Positions 44,380 through 52,413 of a DNA stretch of 64,000 nucleotides are shown piece after piece (within the stretch, counting starts at the first letter, position 1; each line of letters begins with the position of its first letter). The translations under genes and the position numbers were made by a program. Origin of the DNA: Pseudoduganella lurida (GTDB lineage: Bacteria; Pseudomonadota; Gammaproteobacteria; Burkholderiales; Burkholderiaceae_D); contig NZ_VLLB01000001.1 in assembly GCF_007830455.1 (NCBI RefSeq), positions 1,178,001-1,242,000 of the forward strand, written 5' to 3'. The notes under the pieces are model-generated. The model was not told where the DNA came from and did no database searches. It saw nothing but the letters and a program-made list of their open reading frames with translations.

Positions 44380-46434
44380 ATGAAGCTACGCCTGCTGGTC
44401 ACCTGCGCCGCGCTTGCCGCGGCCACCAGTGCGCTGGCCGCCCCGCGCGGCCTGACCATCGAAGACCTCGCGAGCATGGACCGCGCCGGCAGCCCGGCAC
44501 TGTCGCCGGATGCCGCGCGCGTCGTCTATACCGTCCGCAGTACCAATCTCGAGAAAAACCGCGGCAACACGCAGCTGTGGATGATCGACCTGCGCGCGGC
44601 AACACCCGTGCCGCAGCAGCTCACCTCGCACGACGCCAGCGCATCGGACCCGGAGTGGTCCGCCAGCGGCGATGCCGTGTACTTCCTGTCCGGCCGCTCC
44701 GGTTCGCCGCAGGTGTGGCGCCTGCCCGTGAATGGCGGCGAAGCGGTGCGCGTCACCGACCTGCCCGTCGATGTCGACAGTTTTCATGTGTCACCCAAGG
44801 GCGACCGCCTGGCCGTCACGCTGGCCGTGTTCCGCGACTGCGCCGACCTGGCCTGCACGAAACAGCGCACGGACGACAAGCCGAAAGCCAGCGGCAAGGT
44901 GTACGACCAGATGTTCGTGCGCCACTGGGACACCTGGGCCGACGGCCGCCGCAACGTGCTGTACAGCGTCCCACTCGTGAACGGCATGGCCACGCAGGCC
45001 GTCAGCCTGTCCGGCACGCTCGATGGCGACATCACCAGCAAACCCTTCGGCGACCGCGGCGAGTACACCTTCAGCCCGGACGGCCAGCGCATCGTGTTCT
45101 CGGTGCGCGTGGCAGGCAGATCGGAATCCTGGTCGACCAACTTCGACCTGTACGACGTGCCGGCCGCCGGTGGCGCCGCGCCGCGCAACCTGACGGCCGA
45201 CAATCCGGCCTGGGACACCAGGCCGCAGTTTTCCCCGGACGGCAAGACGCTGGCCTACCTGGCGATGCGCCGGCCCGGCTTCGAAGCGGACCGCTTCTAC
45301 CTGATCCTGCAGGATGTCGCGTCGGGCAAGAAGCGCGTGCTGGCGGAGAGCTGGGACCGCTCGATCGCCGACTACCGCTGGCGCGCGGACGGCAAGGCGC
45401 TGCTGGCCAATGCGGACGATCTCGGCAACCATCGCCTGTTCTCCCTCGATGTCGCCAGCGGCAAGGTCAGTGCCCTGACCGGCAAGGGTTATGTGGCCGA
45501 GTTCGACGTGCGCCGCGACACGGTCGTCATGGCCCGGAACAGCCTGGCCGACGGCGCGCAGTTGTACAAGCTGAAGGCCGGCGCCACAAGCGAGCAGCAG
45601 GCCACGCCGCTCACGCAACTGAACGCCGCCCGTCTCGCCGACGTGAAGATGGGCGAGTACGAACAGTTTTCGTTCCAGGGCGCGAACGGCGCGACGGTGT
45701 ACGGCCACGTGATGAAGCCGTGGAATGCGCAGCCGGGCCGGAAGTATCCGGTGGCCTTCCTCGTCCATGGCGGCCCGCAGGGCAGCTTCGGCAATGCGTG
45801 GAGCTATCGCTGGAACCCGCAGGTGTATGCCGGCGCCGGCTATGCGACGGTGTTCATCGACTTCCACGGCTCCACGGGCTACGGCCAGGCGTTCACGGAT
45901 GCGATCAGCAAGGACTGGGGCGGCAAGCCGCTGGAAGACCTGCAGAAGGGCCTTGCGGCCGCGGGTGAAAAATATCCGTGGCTGGACGTGTCGAACGCGT
46001 GCGCCCTGGGCGCCTCCTACGGCGGCTACATGATGAACTGGATCCAGGGCCGGTGGTCCGACGGCTTCAAGTGCATAGTCAACCACGACGGCGTGTTCGA
46101 CCAGCGCGGCATGGCCTACGCCACCGAGGAGCTGTGGTTCACGGAATGGGAAAACGGCGGCACATACTACGACAACCCGGAAGGCTACGAGAAGTTCAAT
46201 CCGGTGCACTACGTGAATAACTGGAAGACGCCGATGCTGGTGGTCCAGGGCGACCTCGACTTCCGCATCCCCACGTCCCAGGGACTGGCCGCCTTCGCGG
46301 CCCTGCAACGGCGCGGCATCGAGAGCAGGCTGCTGGTCTTCCCGGACGAGAACCACTGGGTCCTGAAACCCGCCAACTCGATCCTGTGGCACCACACGGT
46401 CATTGACTGGCTAAATGAGCACCTTCAAAAATAA
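44380..46434 (+). CDS. S9-family prolyl oligopeptidase-type serine peptidase, secreted
   Basis: 684 residues. Signal peptide MKLRLLVTCAALAAATSALA, N-terminal WD40-like beta-propeller (repeats such as SPDAARVVYTV, FSPDGQRIVFS, FSPDGKTLAYLAM), and a C-terminal alpha/beta hydrolase with nucleophile GASYGGYMMNW, the catalytic Asp in VVQGDLDFRIP and His in DENHWV. S9C-type aminoacyl or dipeptidyl peptidase, probably periplasmic. Its 3' end marks the boundary of the AT-rich insertion. Confidence 0.92.
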   Translation: MKLRLLVTCAALAAATSALAAPRGLTIEDLASMDRAGSPALSPDAARVVYTVRSTNLEKNRGNTQLWMIDLRAATPVPQQLTSHDASASDPEWSASGDAVYFLSGRSGSPQVWRLPVNGGEAVRVTDLPVDVDSFHVSPKGDRLAVTLAVFRDCADLACTKQRTDDKPKASGKVYDQMFVRHWDTWADGRRNVLYSVPLVNGMATQAVSLSGTLDGDITSKPFGDRGEYTFSPDGQRIVFSVRVAGRSESWSTNFDLYDVPAAGGAAPRNLTADNPAWDTRPQFSPDGKTLAYLAMRRPGFEADRFYLILQDVASGKKRVLAESWDRSIADYRWRADGKALLANADDLGNHRLFSLDVASGKVSALTGKGYVAEFDVRRDTVVMARNSLADGAQLYKLKAGATSEQQATPLTQLNAARLADVKMGEYEQFSFQGANGATVYGHVMKPWNAQPGRKYPVAFLVHGGPQGSFGNAWSYRWNPQVYAGAGYATVFIDFHGSTGYGQAFTDAISKDWGGKPLEDLQKGLAAAGEKYPWLDVSNACALGASYGGYMMNWIQGRWSDGFKCIVNHDGVFDQRGMAYATEELWFTEWENGGTYYDNPEGYEKFNPVHYVNNWKTPMLVVQGDLDFRIPTSQGLAAFAALQRRGIESRLLVFPDENHWVLKPANSILWHHTVIDWLNEHLQK

Positions 46435-48545
46435 ATAACATTTAATTAACTTATCACTACGCCAAAAACTTAAAAATGTTATTTTGACAATCACAGCTCT
46501 ACTGGTAAGAGGCTGTACGTGCAAAAACTTCACTAATTTATTCGAATGTGACTTTTAGAGAGAATTCTTTCCTGCCGATCTGATAAGCTAACTGACGACT
46601 CCCATGCCATATTTTCATATTAATTTAGGATCATCATGGAAATTTCATCAGATCGGCGTACCGTTCATCAGTGTCTAGAACAGCGTTTTTCGCTACCCTC
46701 GTACCAACGAGAATATAAATGGGAACTCAAGCACTTCCAGGAATTATTGCAAGATATTTTAGATGCTTTTTTCGCCAATTATCTGCCAGAACATGGCCGC
46801 TCTGCCGTCGCAAAGTATGAACGTTACTTCCTTGGTACCATCATAACTACACCTGCTTCCGACGGGCAACGGACTATCGTTGATGGGCAGCAACGTATAA
46901 CGACACTTGCAATAATTGTGGCTTACTTCGCCCGGATGGCAAAGCAAGAGCCAGCGCTTGGCATCTCTGATATAGCATCACTTCTTAGACGGAATGTTTT
47001 TGGTCAAAATGAATTTAATATTAGCTTCGACGCTTCCAGAAAACAGCTATTTGAGCTTTTACTAGAATCTAACGACGAAGATTCAGAAGACGAAACTCTT
47101 GACTCTTTAGTAGATTCAATTCCAAACTTAGATAGTGGATCGCGTCGACTGTATGAACTATTTTGCCATACGCATAATCTCATTGGCAAATTAGAGCCTA
47201 CCCAAGTCCCCTTCTTTGTTGATTATCTTACTCAATGCGTAGTATTGTTTGAAATCAGCGTGCCCGGCGAGCAAGATGGTCACAAAGTCTTTGTCACAAT
47301 GAATGATCGTGGACTCAAACTGAGTCCCATCGACTTGCTAAAGGGCTACCTTCTTTCAAGTATCCCGGACGATAGTGAAAATGTGGCTGCCCACCAGACC
47401 TGGAAGGAATGCCTATCCAAATTGACTAATATCGGATCCGATGAAGATTCGACATTTTTTAAGACCTGGCTGCGATCGCAATACGGGGATTCCATACGAG
47501 GAAAGCAAAAGGGAGCTGCACCCGGAGATTTTGAGATTATCGGCGATTCTTATCACCGTTGGGTAGTCGATAATAGGGAGAAACTTGGTCTGCAGAGCTC
47601 AGACGATTTTTATAATCTGCTAACCACTACACTCCCTCTTTACGTTGGACACTATACTCAGATAAAAAATGCCGAGAAAAAGCTCGTGCAATCGTATCCA
47701 AACGTATTCTACAATGGCTCGCGTGATTTAACTCTCCAATCAATGTTGATGCTTGCAGCCATCTCTCCATCTGACACTCAGTCAGAAGCATCAAAAAAAA
47801 TCAAGCTAGTAAGCTACTTCTTAGACTGTTTTGCGACACATCGTTTAGTGAAGAGGCAGGACAATACATACAATAATTTACGTGACCCATTGTTTGAACT
47901 TTCAAAACAAATCAGACGTAAATCTACGAAAGAATTAGGGGAAATCCTAAACAAAAAACTCCTGGAGTCCACAGACAATCAACCAATAAAAATAAGCGAG
48001 ATGAAGTATCATTATCATGACGCTTCAGATATACTTCACGCTCTTGCTCGAGTTGCTGACTATCTAGAAAACGAGTTTGAGGCCACAAACAAGGTTGGAT
48101 TTGAATCTTATGTTCAGCGAGGAAAAGGCAACAAAACCTTTGATATCGAACATGTTCTGTCTACAAATATTGCTTCAGTAAAATTAGATCTAGGTGCAGA
48201 TTGGGATTTCCCTAATGACACAGACTATGCTCGCGATCGAAATAGCCTTGGGGCCCTCATTCTTCTATCGCGCGGACGCAATCGATCGCTCAAAGATTCG
48301 CCATATTCCTACAAATTAGGCGTCTACACTTCAGAATCTATTCTAGCGCAAACATTAACAAGCAGCTTTTATTCAAACAATCCCAAAGTAAGTCAAAAAG
48401 TAGAAGAGTTAGAACTAAAACTGGAGGCTTATGGGAAATTTAATTTGGAGACGTTGAGAAAGAGAAATTCAGCGTATGATCAAATTGCCGAATTTATCTG
48501 GAATCCTAGCTATCTCTTAGCCAGCGCTAGCTGAGACACTTTCAA
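46435..48545. mobile_element. AT-rich insertion carrying a defence gene
   Basis: From the S9 stop to just before senA, base composition drops abruptly: codons end in A or T, and A/T runs abound (for example the 46440-46635 leader), in contrast with the GC-rich flanks. This marks horizontally acquired DNA. No integrase, transposase, direct repeats or tRNA junction was found, so the mechanism of arrival is unknown. The 200 bp before the gene hold no recognised feature beyond a TTGACA (46484-46489). Confidence 0.75.
46636..48534 (+). CDS. DUF262/DUF1524 protein, GmrSD-like type IV restriction enzyme
   Basis: 632 residues in one chain. N-terminal DUF262 domain (GmrS-like nucleotide hydrolase): LPSYQREYKW and IVDGQQRITTL, containing the DGQQR motif at about residues 83-87. 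C-terminal DUF1524 (GmrD-like, HNH-type nuclease): FDIEHVLS with His near 506, then RNSLGALILLSRGRN with Asn near 536. This single-chain arrangement cuts modified phage DNA in characterised homologues; specificity here is unknown. AGGA 5 nt before the start. Codon use differs sharply from neighbours, indicating horizontal transfer. No partner methylase or other defence gene adjoins it. Confidence 0.87.
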   Translation: MEISSDRRTVHQCLEQRFSLPSYQREYKWELKHFQELLQDILDAFFANYLPEHGRSAVAKYERYFLGTIITTPASDGQRTIVDGQQRITTLAIIVAYFARMAKQEPALGISDIASLLRRNVFGQNEFNISFDASRKQLFELLLESNDEDSEDETLDSLVDSIPNLDSGSRRLYELFCHTHNLIGKLEPTQVPFFVDYLTQCVVLFEISVPGEQDGHKVFVTMNDRGLKLSPIDLLKGYLLSSIPDDSENVAAHQTWKECLSKLTNIGSDEDSTFFKTWLRSQYGDSIRGKQKGAAPGDFEIIGDSYHRWVVDNREKLGLQSSDDFYNLLTTTLPLYVGHYTQIKNAEKKLVQSYPNVFYNGSRDLTLQSMLMLAAISPSDTQSEASKKIKLVSYFLDCFATHRLVKRQDNTYNNLRDPLFELSKQIRRKSTKELGEILNKKLLESTDNQPIKISEMKYHYHDASDILHALARVADYLENEFEATNKVGFESYVQRGKGNKTFDIEHVLSTNIASVKLDLGADWDFPNDTDYARDRNSLGALILLSRGRNRSLKDSPYSYKLGVYTSESILAQTLTSSFYSNNPKVSQKVEELELKLEAYGKFNLETLRKRNSAYDQIAEFIWNPSYLLASAS

Positions 48546-48570
48546 AATCAGATAAAGCCGCTTTTATTTT

Positions 48571-49773
48571 TTATACAAAACTGCAGGTACGAAAGCCGCA
48601 ATAGATATCGTCCCGCTCGGGCATGAAGAAATTGCGGTATCTGGCGGACACCATGCGCTCGCGCGTGGCGAACGAGGCGCCGCGCAGCACCTGGTGCGTG
48701 GCGAACCACGGTTCCGAGTATTCCCGATACCGGTCGGCCGTGAAGCCGGGATAGGGTTCGAACGGCGAGGCGGTCCACTCCCACAGCTGGCCCCAGCCAA
48801 ACGCGGGGTGGCCGTACAGCGCCGCATATTCCCATTCCGCTTCCGTTGGCAAGCGACGGCCGGCCCAGGCGCAGTAGGCCTGCGCTTCGTACAGGCTCAC
48901 GTGGCGTACCGCTTCGTCCGGATCGAGCGTGGCGGGCTGCCCGAAGCGGGTGGTACGCCATGCGCCGTCCACGCGTTCCCAGTAACGGGGCGCCGAGCGC
49001 TCCTGCTTCATCAGCCAGGCCGCGCCGCCCGTGCTCCAGAATTGCCGGTTGTCGTAGCCGCCATCGCCAATGAACTCCATGTACTGAGCGTTCGTCACGA
49101 GGCCAGCGTCCATGCGGAACGGCGCCACGTAGACCGGGTGCGCGTGCTTCTCGTTGTCGAACCGGAAGCCGGGCGCATCGGGCGGCACGCCCAGCTGCAC
49201 CGTGCCGCCGGGGAAGCGGATGTCGCCCGGGCTGGCGACAGCCTGTGGCCGGTACGCCAGGCCCCCGGGCGGTTGCAGGCCCAGCGTCTGCAGCGTGTAC
49301 AGGAAGGCTTCGCCGTGCATGTCCTCGTGGGCCAGCGCCAGGCGGTACGGGTACAGCGCTTCGTCAACGTTTGCTTCGCGCGTGAGCTTGTCGAGCGTGC
49401 GGTCCAGCACCTCGTGGCAATAGGTCTTCACGCCGCCTGTCGACGGCAGGTCGAGCGTCCAGCGGCTGCGGTGCGGCACGTTGGCCGAGTCGAACCAGTC
49501 GTCCCCTTTCGTGAGCAGCGACGGGGACTGCGCGTCGGCCGGGTGGCTCGACAGCGCCTCGCGCAGGATGAACCATTCGGCGAACCAGGCCGTGTGGCCG
49601 ATCTCCCACAGGGGCGGATTGACGATGCGGATCTGCGGTACATTGGCCGGCACGTCCAGCCCGGCAGCGGCGAAGCAGTCGAACAGGGCGAGCGTATAAT
49701 GCCGCGCATCCTGCATGGCCTCGGCCAGTTGCTGCGTGCGCGCGGTGCGGAAGGAAGTGGTCACGGAATTCAT
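48571..49773 (-). CDS. senA: Selenoneine synthase SenA (EgtB homologue)
   Basis: 400 residues. N-terminal DinB_2 domain with the non-haem iron ligands His60 (IGHTAWF) and the HxxxHxE motif HEDMHGE (His149, His153), and a C-terminal formylglycine-generating-enzyme-like domain (GWGQLWEWT; LRGASFATRERM; RYRNFFMPERDDIYCGFRT). It is assigned as SenA, not EgtB, because it neighbours a SenB-type glycosyltransferase and SelD, the published selenoneine trio; a second, EgtB-like gene lies beside egtD at 54416. SenA joins a selenosugar to hercynine. Its ATG is only 26 bp from the divergent senB ATG. Confidence 0.88.
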   Translation of the reverse strand: MNSVTTSFRTARTQQLAEAMQDARHYTLALFDCFAAAGLDVPANVPQIRIVNPPLWEIGHTAWFAEWFILREALSSHPADAQSPSLLTKGDDWFDSANVPHRSRWTLDLPSTGGVKTYCHEVLDRTLDKLTREANVDEALYPYRLALAHEDMHGEAFLYTLQTLGLQPPGGLAYRPQAVASPGDIRFPGGTVQLGVPPDAPGFRFDNEKHAHPVYVAPFRMDAGLVTNAQYMEFIGDGGYDNRQFWSTGGAAWLMKQERSAPRYWERVDGAWRTTRFGQPATLDPDEAVRHVSLYEAQAYCAWAGRRLPTEAEWEYAALYGHPAFGWGQLWEWTASPFEPYPGFTADRYREYSEPWFATHQVLRGASFATRERMVSARYRNFFMPERDDIYCGFRTCSFV

Positions 49774-49799
49774 ACGACGATTGTAAGCGGAATGCAGAG

Positions 49800-50780
49800 A
49801 TGGCAGCGGCCGACAAGAAACCCTCGATCTGTATCGTCAGCCCCGGCACGGCGCGCGACAACAACGGCAACTGGCACACGGCCGACCGCTGGCAGCACAT
49901 GCTCGCCGACGATTACGACGTGGTGGTGCGGGATGCCTGGTCGGCACGCGATGCCACGCCGGACCTGCTGATCGCGCTGCACGCGCGGCGCTCCTGCCCT
50001 TCGCTGCGCGCCTTCGTCGCAAACACCGCCAATCCGTCGATCCTCGCGCTGACGGGCACCGATGTCTATCACGACATCCATCGCGACGAGGATGCGCGAC
50101 GCGCCGTGCACCTCCCCACCGCGCTCGTGGTGCTGCAGTCTGCCGCGATCGCGGAACTGCCGGCCGACGTCCATGCGAAGACGCATGTCATCCACCAGTC
50201 GGCCGACACGCTGGCCGCACCATCGACGCGCGAGGCGGGCCTGGTCACGATGGCGGGCCACCTGCGCGCCGTCAAGGATCCGGCCACCTTCATGCGCGCG
50301 GCGGCGCTGGTAACGGCGCCCCAGGCGCGCCTGCAGCACATCGGCGCGGCGCTGGACAACGACCTGGAGGCGCTGGCACTGGCGACCCAGGCCGGCGAGC
50401 CCCGCTACCAGTGGCTGGGCGGCCTGCCGCGCGACGCGGTCCGTGAGCGCCTGCGCCGCAGCCACGCGATGGCGATCTGCTCGACGATGGAAGGCGGCGC
50501 CAACGTCATCATCGAAGCCATCACCAGCGGCGTGCCCGTGCTGGCCAGCGCCATCAGCGGCAACCGCGGCATGCTGGGCGACGATTATGCCGGCTACTTC
50601 CCGGTCGGCGACGCCGCCGCCCTCGCCCGCCTGATCGACCGCAGCATCGCCGACGCAGCCTTCCACGCCACCCTGCGCGCCCAGTGCGCGGCACGGGCCC
50701 CGCTGTTCGCACCGGAGCGCGAGCGGGCAGCCTTGCGCCAGCTGGTGGATAATCTGCTCCATCCCACATCGACTCCCTGA
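49800..50780 (+). CDS. senB: Selenosugar synthase SenB (glycosyltransferase)
   Basis: 326-residue GT-B-fold glycosyltransferase: core starts KKPSICIVSPGTARDNNGNW, with the C-terminal nucleotide-sugar domain containing GLVTMAGHLRAVKDP and TMEGGANVIIEAITSGVPVL (E-x7-E type). In the described pathway SenB makes a seleno-sugar from selenophosphate and a UDP-sugar. It is divergent from senA and 4 bp upstream of senC, so senBC form one unit. Ribosome site weak (GAG). Confidence 0.85.
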   Translation: MAAADKKPSICIVSPGTARDNNGNWHTADRWQHMLADDYDVVVRDAWSARDATPDLLIALHARRSCPSLRAFVANTANPSILALTGTDVYHDIHRDEDARRAVHLPTALVVLQSAAIAELPADVHAKTHVIHQSADTLAAPSTREAGLVTMAGHLRAVKDPATFMRAAALVTAPQARLQHIGAALDNDLEALALATQAGEPRYQWLGGLPRDAVRERLRRSHAMAICSTMEGGANVIIEAITSGVPVLASAISGNRGMLGDDYAGYFPVGDAAALARLIDRSIADAAFHATLRAQCAARAPLFAPERERAALRQLVDNLLHPTSTP

Positions 50781-50784
50781 CACC

Positions 50785-51834
50785 ATGACTTCCGACTCCA
50801 TCAAACTCACTTCCTTCTCCCACGGCGGCGGCTGCGGCTGCAAGATCGCGCCGGGCGTGCTGTCCGCCATCCTGAAGAACTCCAGCGGCTTCCCCGTGCC
50901 GAAGGAACTCCTGGTCGGCATCGAGACGGCGGACGACGCGGCCGTCTACCAACTGAACGACGAGCAGGCGCTGATCGCCACCACCGATTTCTTCATGCCG
51001 ATCGTGGACGATCCGTACGACTTCGGCCGCATCGCCGCCACCAACGCCATCTCGGACGTGTACGCGATGGGCGGCACGCCGATCATGGCGCTGGCCCTGG
51101 TCGGCATGCCGATCAACAAGCTGCCCGTCGAGACGATCGGCCTGATCATCAAGGGCGGCGAATCGATCTGCTCGGAAGCGGGCATCCCGATTGCCGGCGG
51201 CCACACGATCGATTCCGTCGAGCCGATCTACGGCCTGGTGGTGCTGGGCCTGGTGCACCCGTCGAAGATCAAGCGCAACGCCGATGCGAAGGCCGGCGAC
51301 GTGCTCGTGCTGGGCAAGCCGCTGGGCGTGGGCGTGCTGTCCGCCGCGCTGAAGAAGGATGTGCTGGGCGAGGAAGGCTACGCGGCCATGATCGCCAACA
51401 CCACGAAGCTGAACAAGCCGGGCAAGGCCCTGTCCGAACTGCCGGGCGTGCATGCGCTGACGGATGTCACCGGCTTCGGCCTGCTGGGCCACCTGCTGGA
51501 ACTGGCACGCGGCGCCGGGCTGACGGCCAAGCTGACGATGTCGCAGATCCCGCTGCTGCCGGGCGTGGAACAGCTGGCGCATGACGGCTACTTCACCGGC
51601 GCCTCCGGCCGCAACTGGGAAGCCTACAGCGGAGAAGTCACGCTGTCGCCGAACGTCACGCCGGCCCAGCACACGCTGCTGACGGACCCGCAGACGTCCG
51701 GCGGCCTGCTGGTCTCCTGCGACCCGTCCGCCGTGGACGAGGTGCTGGCCGTGTTCCGCGCCGGCGGCTTCGAAGCGGCCGCCGTCATCGGCGAGATGGC
51801 CGCCGGCGACCCGCGCGTGCAGGTCGCCGCGTAA
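50785..51834 (+). CDS. selD: Selenophosphate synthetase (SenC/SelD)
   Basis: 349 residues. Catalytic N terminus SHGGGCGCK with Cys17 and Lys20, matching the E. coli SelD positions; AIRS-like ATP-binding features ETADDAAVYQL, AATNAISDVYAMGG, GGHTIDSVEP and TDVTGFGLLGHL, and TLLTDPQTSGGLL. All key residues intact. It converts selenide and ATP to selenophosphate. Location beside senB indicates supply for selenoneine, although it could also serve selenocysteine or tRNA selenouridine; selA, selB and selU are not in this window. Confidence 0.95.
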   Translation: MTSDSIKLTSFSHGGGCGCKIAPGVLSAILKNSSGFPVPKELLVGIETADDAAVYQLNDEQALIATTDFFMPIVDDPYDFGRIAATNAISDVYAMGGTPIMALALVGMPINKLPVETIGLIIKGGESICSEAGIPIAGGHTIDSVEPIYGLVVLGLVHPSKIKRNADAKAGDVLVLGKPLGVGVLSAALKKDVLGEEGYAAMIANTTKLNKPGKALSELPGVHALTDVTGFGLLGHLLELARGAGLTAKLTMSQIPLLPGVEQLAHDGYFTGASGRNWEAYSGEVTLSPNVTPAQHTLLTDPQTSGGLLVSCDPSAVDEVLAVFRAGGFEAAAVIGEMAAGDPRVQVAA

Positions 51835-51838
51835 ACAT

Positions 51839-51900
51839 TGGGGACAGGCACCTATTCTGGAGCAACACGCGTGTTGCCCCAGAATAGGTGCCCGTCCCCA
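51839..51900. repeat. Large near-perfect palindrome
   Basis: Two 31-bp arms with only two mismatches meet at ACGCGT (centre near 51869). Arms contain GGCACCTATTCTGG. It begins 5 bp after the selD stop. It could fold into one long hairpin; no T-run follows, so it is not a typical terminator. Confidence 0.9.
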
Positions 51901-51972
51901 GCAGTCCTGCTGAGACACGACCTCGGCATCGCGCCGCCTGGGGTCCTCTTACCACGCCGGCGGCGATTTGTC

Positions 51973-52002
51973 TTGACACCGGCAAAGCTATTCTCTTACA
52001 TT
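51973..52002 (+). promoter_or_regulatory. Candidate promoter of the leuA leader
   Basis: Perfect -35 TTGACA at 51973-51978, then 18 bp, then TACATT at 51997-52002. Transcription would start at about the leader-peptide ATG (52009), implying a leaderless or nearly leaderless mRNA. Confidence 0.55.
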
Positions 52003-52008
52003 GTTGCC

Positions 52009-52092
52009 ATGTTCATGCATCCGCAACTACCCGCTTTCCTGCTATCGCTTGCCAGCCTACCGCTGGCAACGCGCCTACTAGCACGCGCCTGA
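52009..52092 (+). CDS. Leucine-rich leader peptide of leuA (attenuation)
   Basis: 27 codons with eight Leu, ending LPLATRLLARA. Five of the Leu codons are CTA and one CTT, which are rare in this GC-rich genome, where CTG dominates. Rare cognate codons in a short frame upstream of an amino acid biosynthetic gene are a hallmark of ribosome-mediated attenuation. A 7-bp stem (TGCCAGC/GCTGGCA, 52050-52068) lies inside the frame and a CTGTGC/GCACAG hairpin (52101-52117) just after it. No T-run terminator was found, so the mechanism is unproven. Confidence 0.7.
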   Translation: MFMHPQLPAFLLSLASLPLATRLLARA

Positions 52093-52194
52093 TCCGCACC
52101 CTGTGCGCGCTGCACAGAAGCCGTAACCGAAGCCACACTCGACGTTACCCCCGGCGGCCACAAGCCGCACCGCCTCAAAATCAGGAAAGTCCGC

Positions 52195-52350
52195 ATGATG
52201 CCCGCCATCCATTGCCCCACCGCCGCCATTGCGCACCGCTGCATGACCGGAGGACTGACGCTGCTACCGCTACTGCTTCCACTACTGCTGCCGCTGCTGC
52301 TACCGCCCGGTTGCCTGGTCCAGCGTTCCGTGGCCCACCAGGCAGCCTGA
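52195..52350 (+). CDS. Second Leu-rich short reading frame upstream of leuA
   Basis: ATG at 52195 (another at 52198) has AGGA 8 nt upstream and opens a 51-residue frame. From ATG 52243 it runs into GGLTLLPLLLPLLLPLLLPP, fourteen Leu in total, ending at TGA 52348-52350, 63 bp before leuA. The DNA is a 12-bp-type repeat of CTGCTACCG variants. It may be a second attenuation peptide, a relic of repeat expansion, or a translated hydrophobic peptide. Existence as a protein is uncertain. Confidence 0.45.
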   Translation: MMPAIHCPTAAIAHRCMTGGLTLLPLLLPLLLPLLLPPGCLVQRSVAHQAA

Positions 52351-52413
52351 CGCCACATGTCGCAGCGGCCATGCCGGCCAGCTTTCCAGAATTCGAGAAC
52401 CCAGGAGTCCATC

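Noticed and set aside
46484-46512. TTGACA in the AT-rich insertion as a promoter for the DUF262 gene
   Set aside because: No acceptable -10 at 16-18 bp; A/T-rich DNA gives such matches easily.
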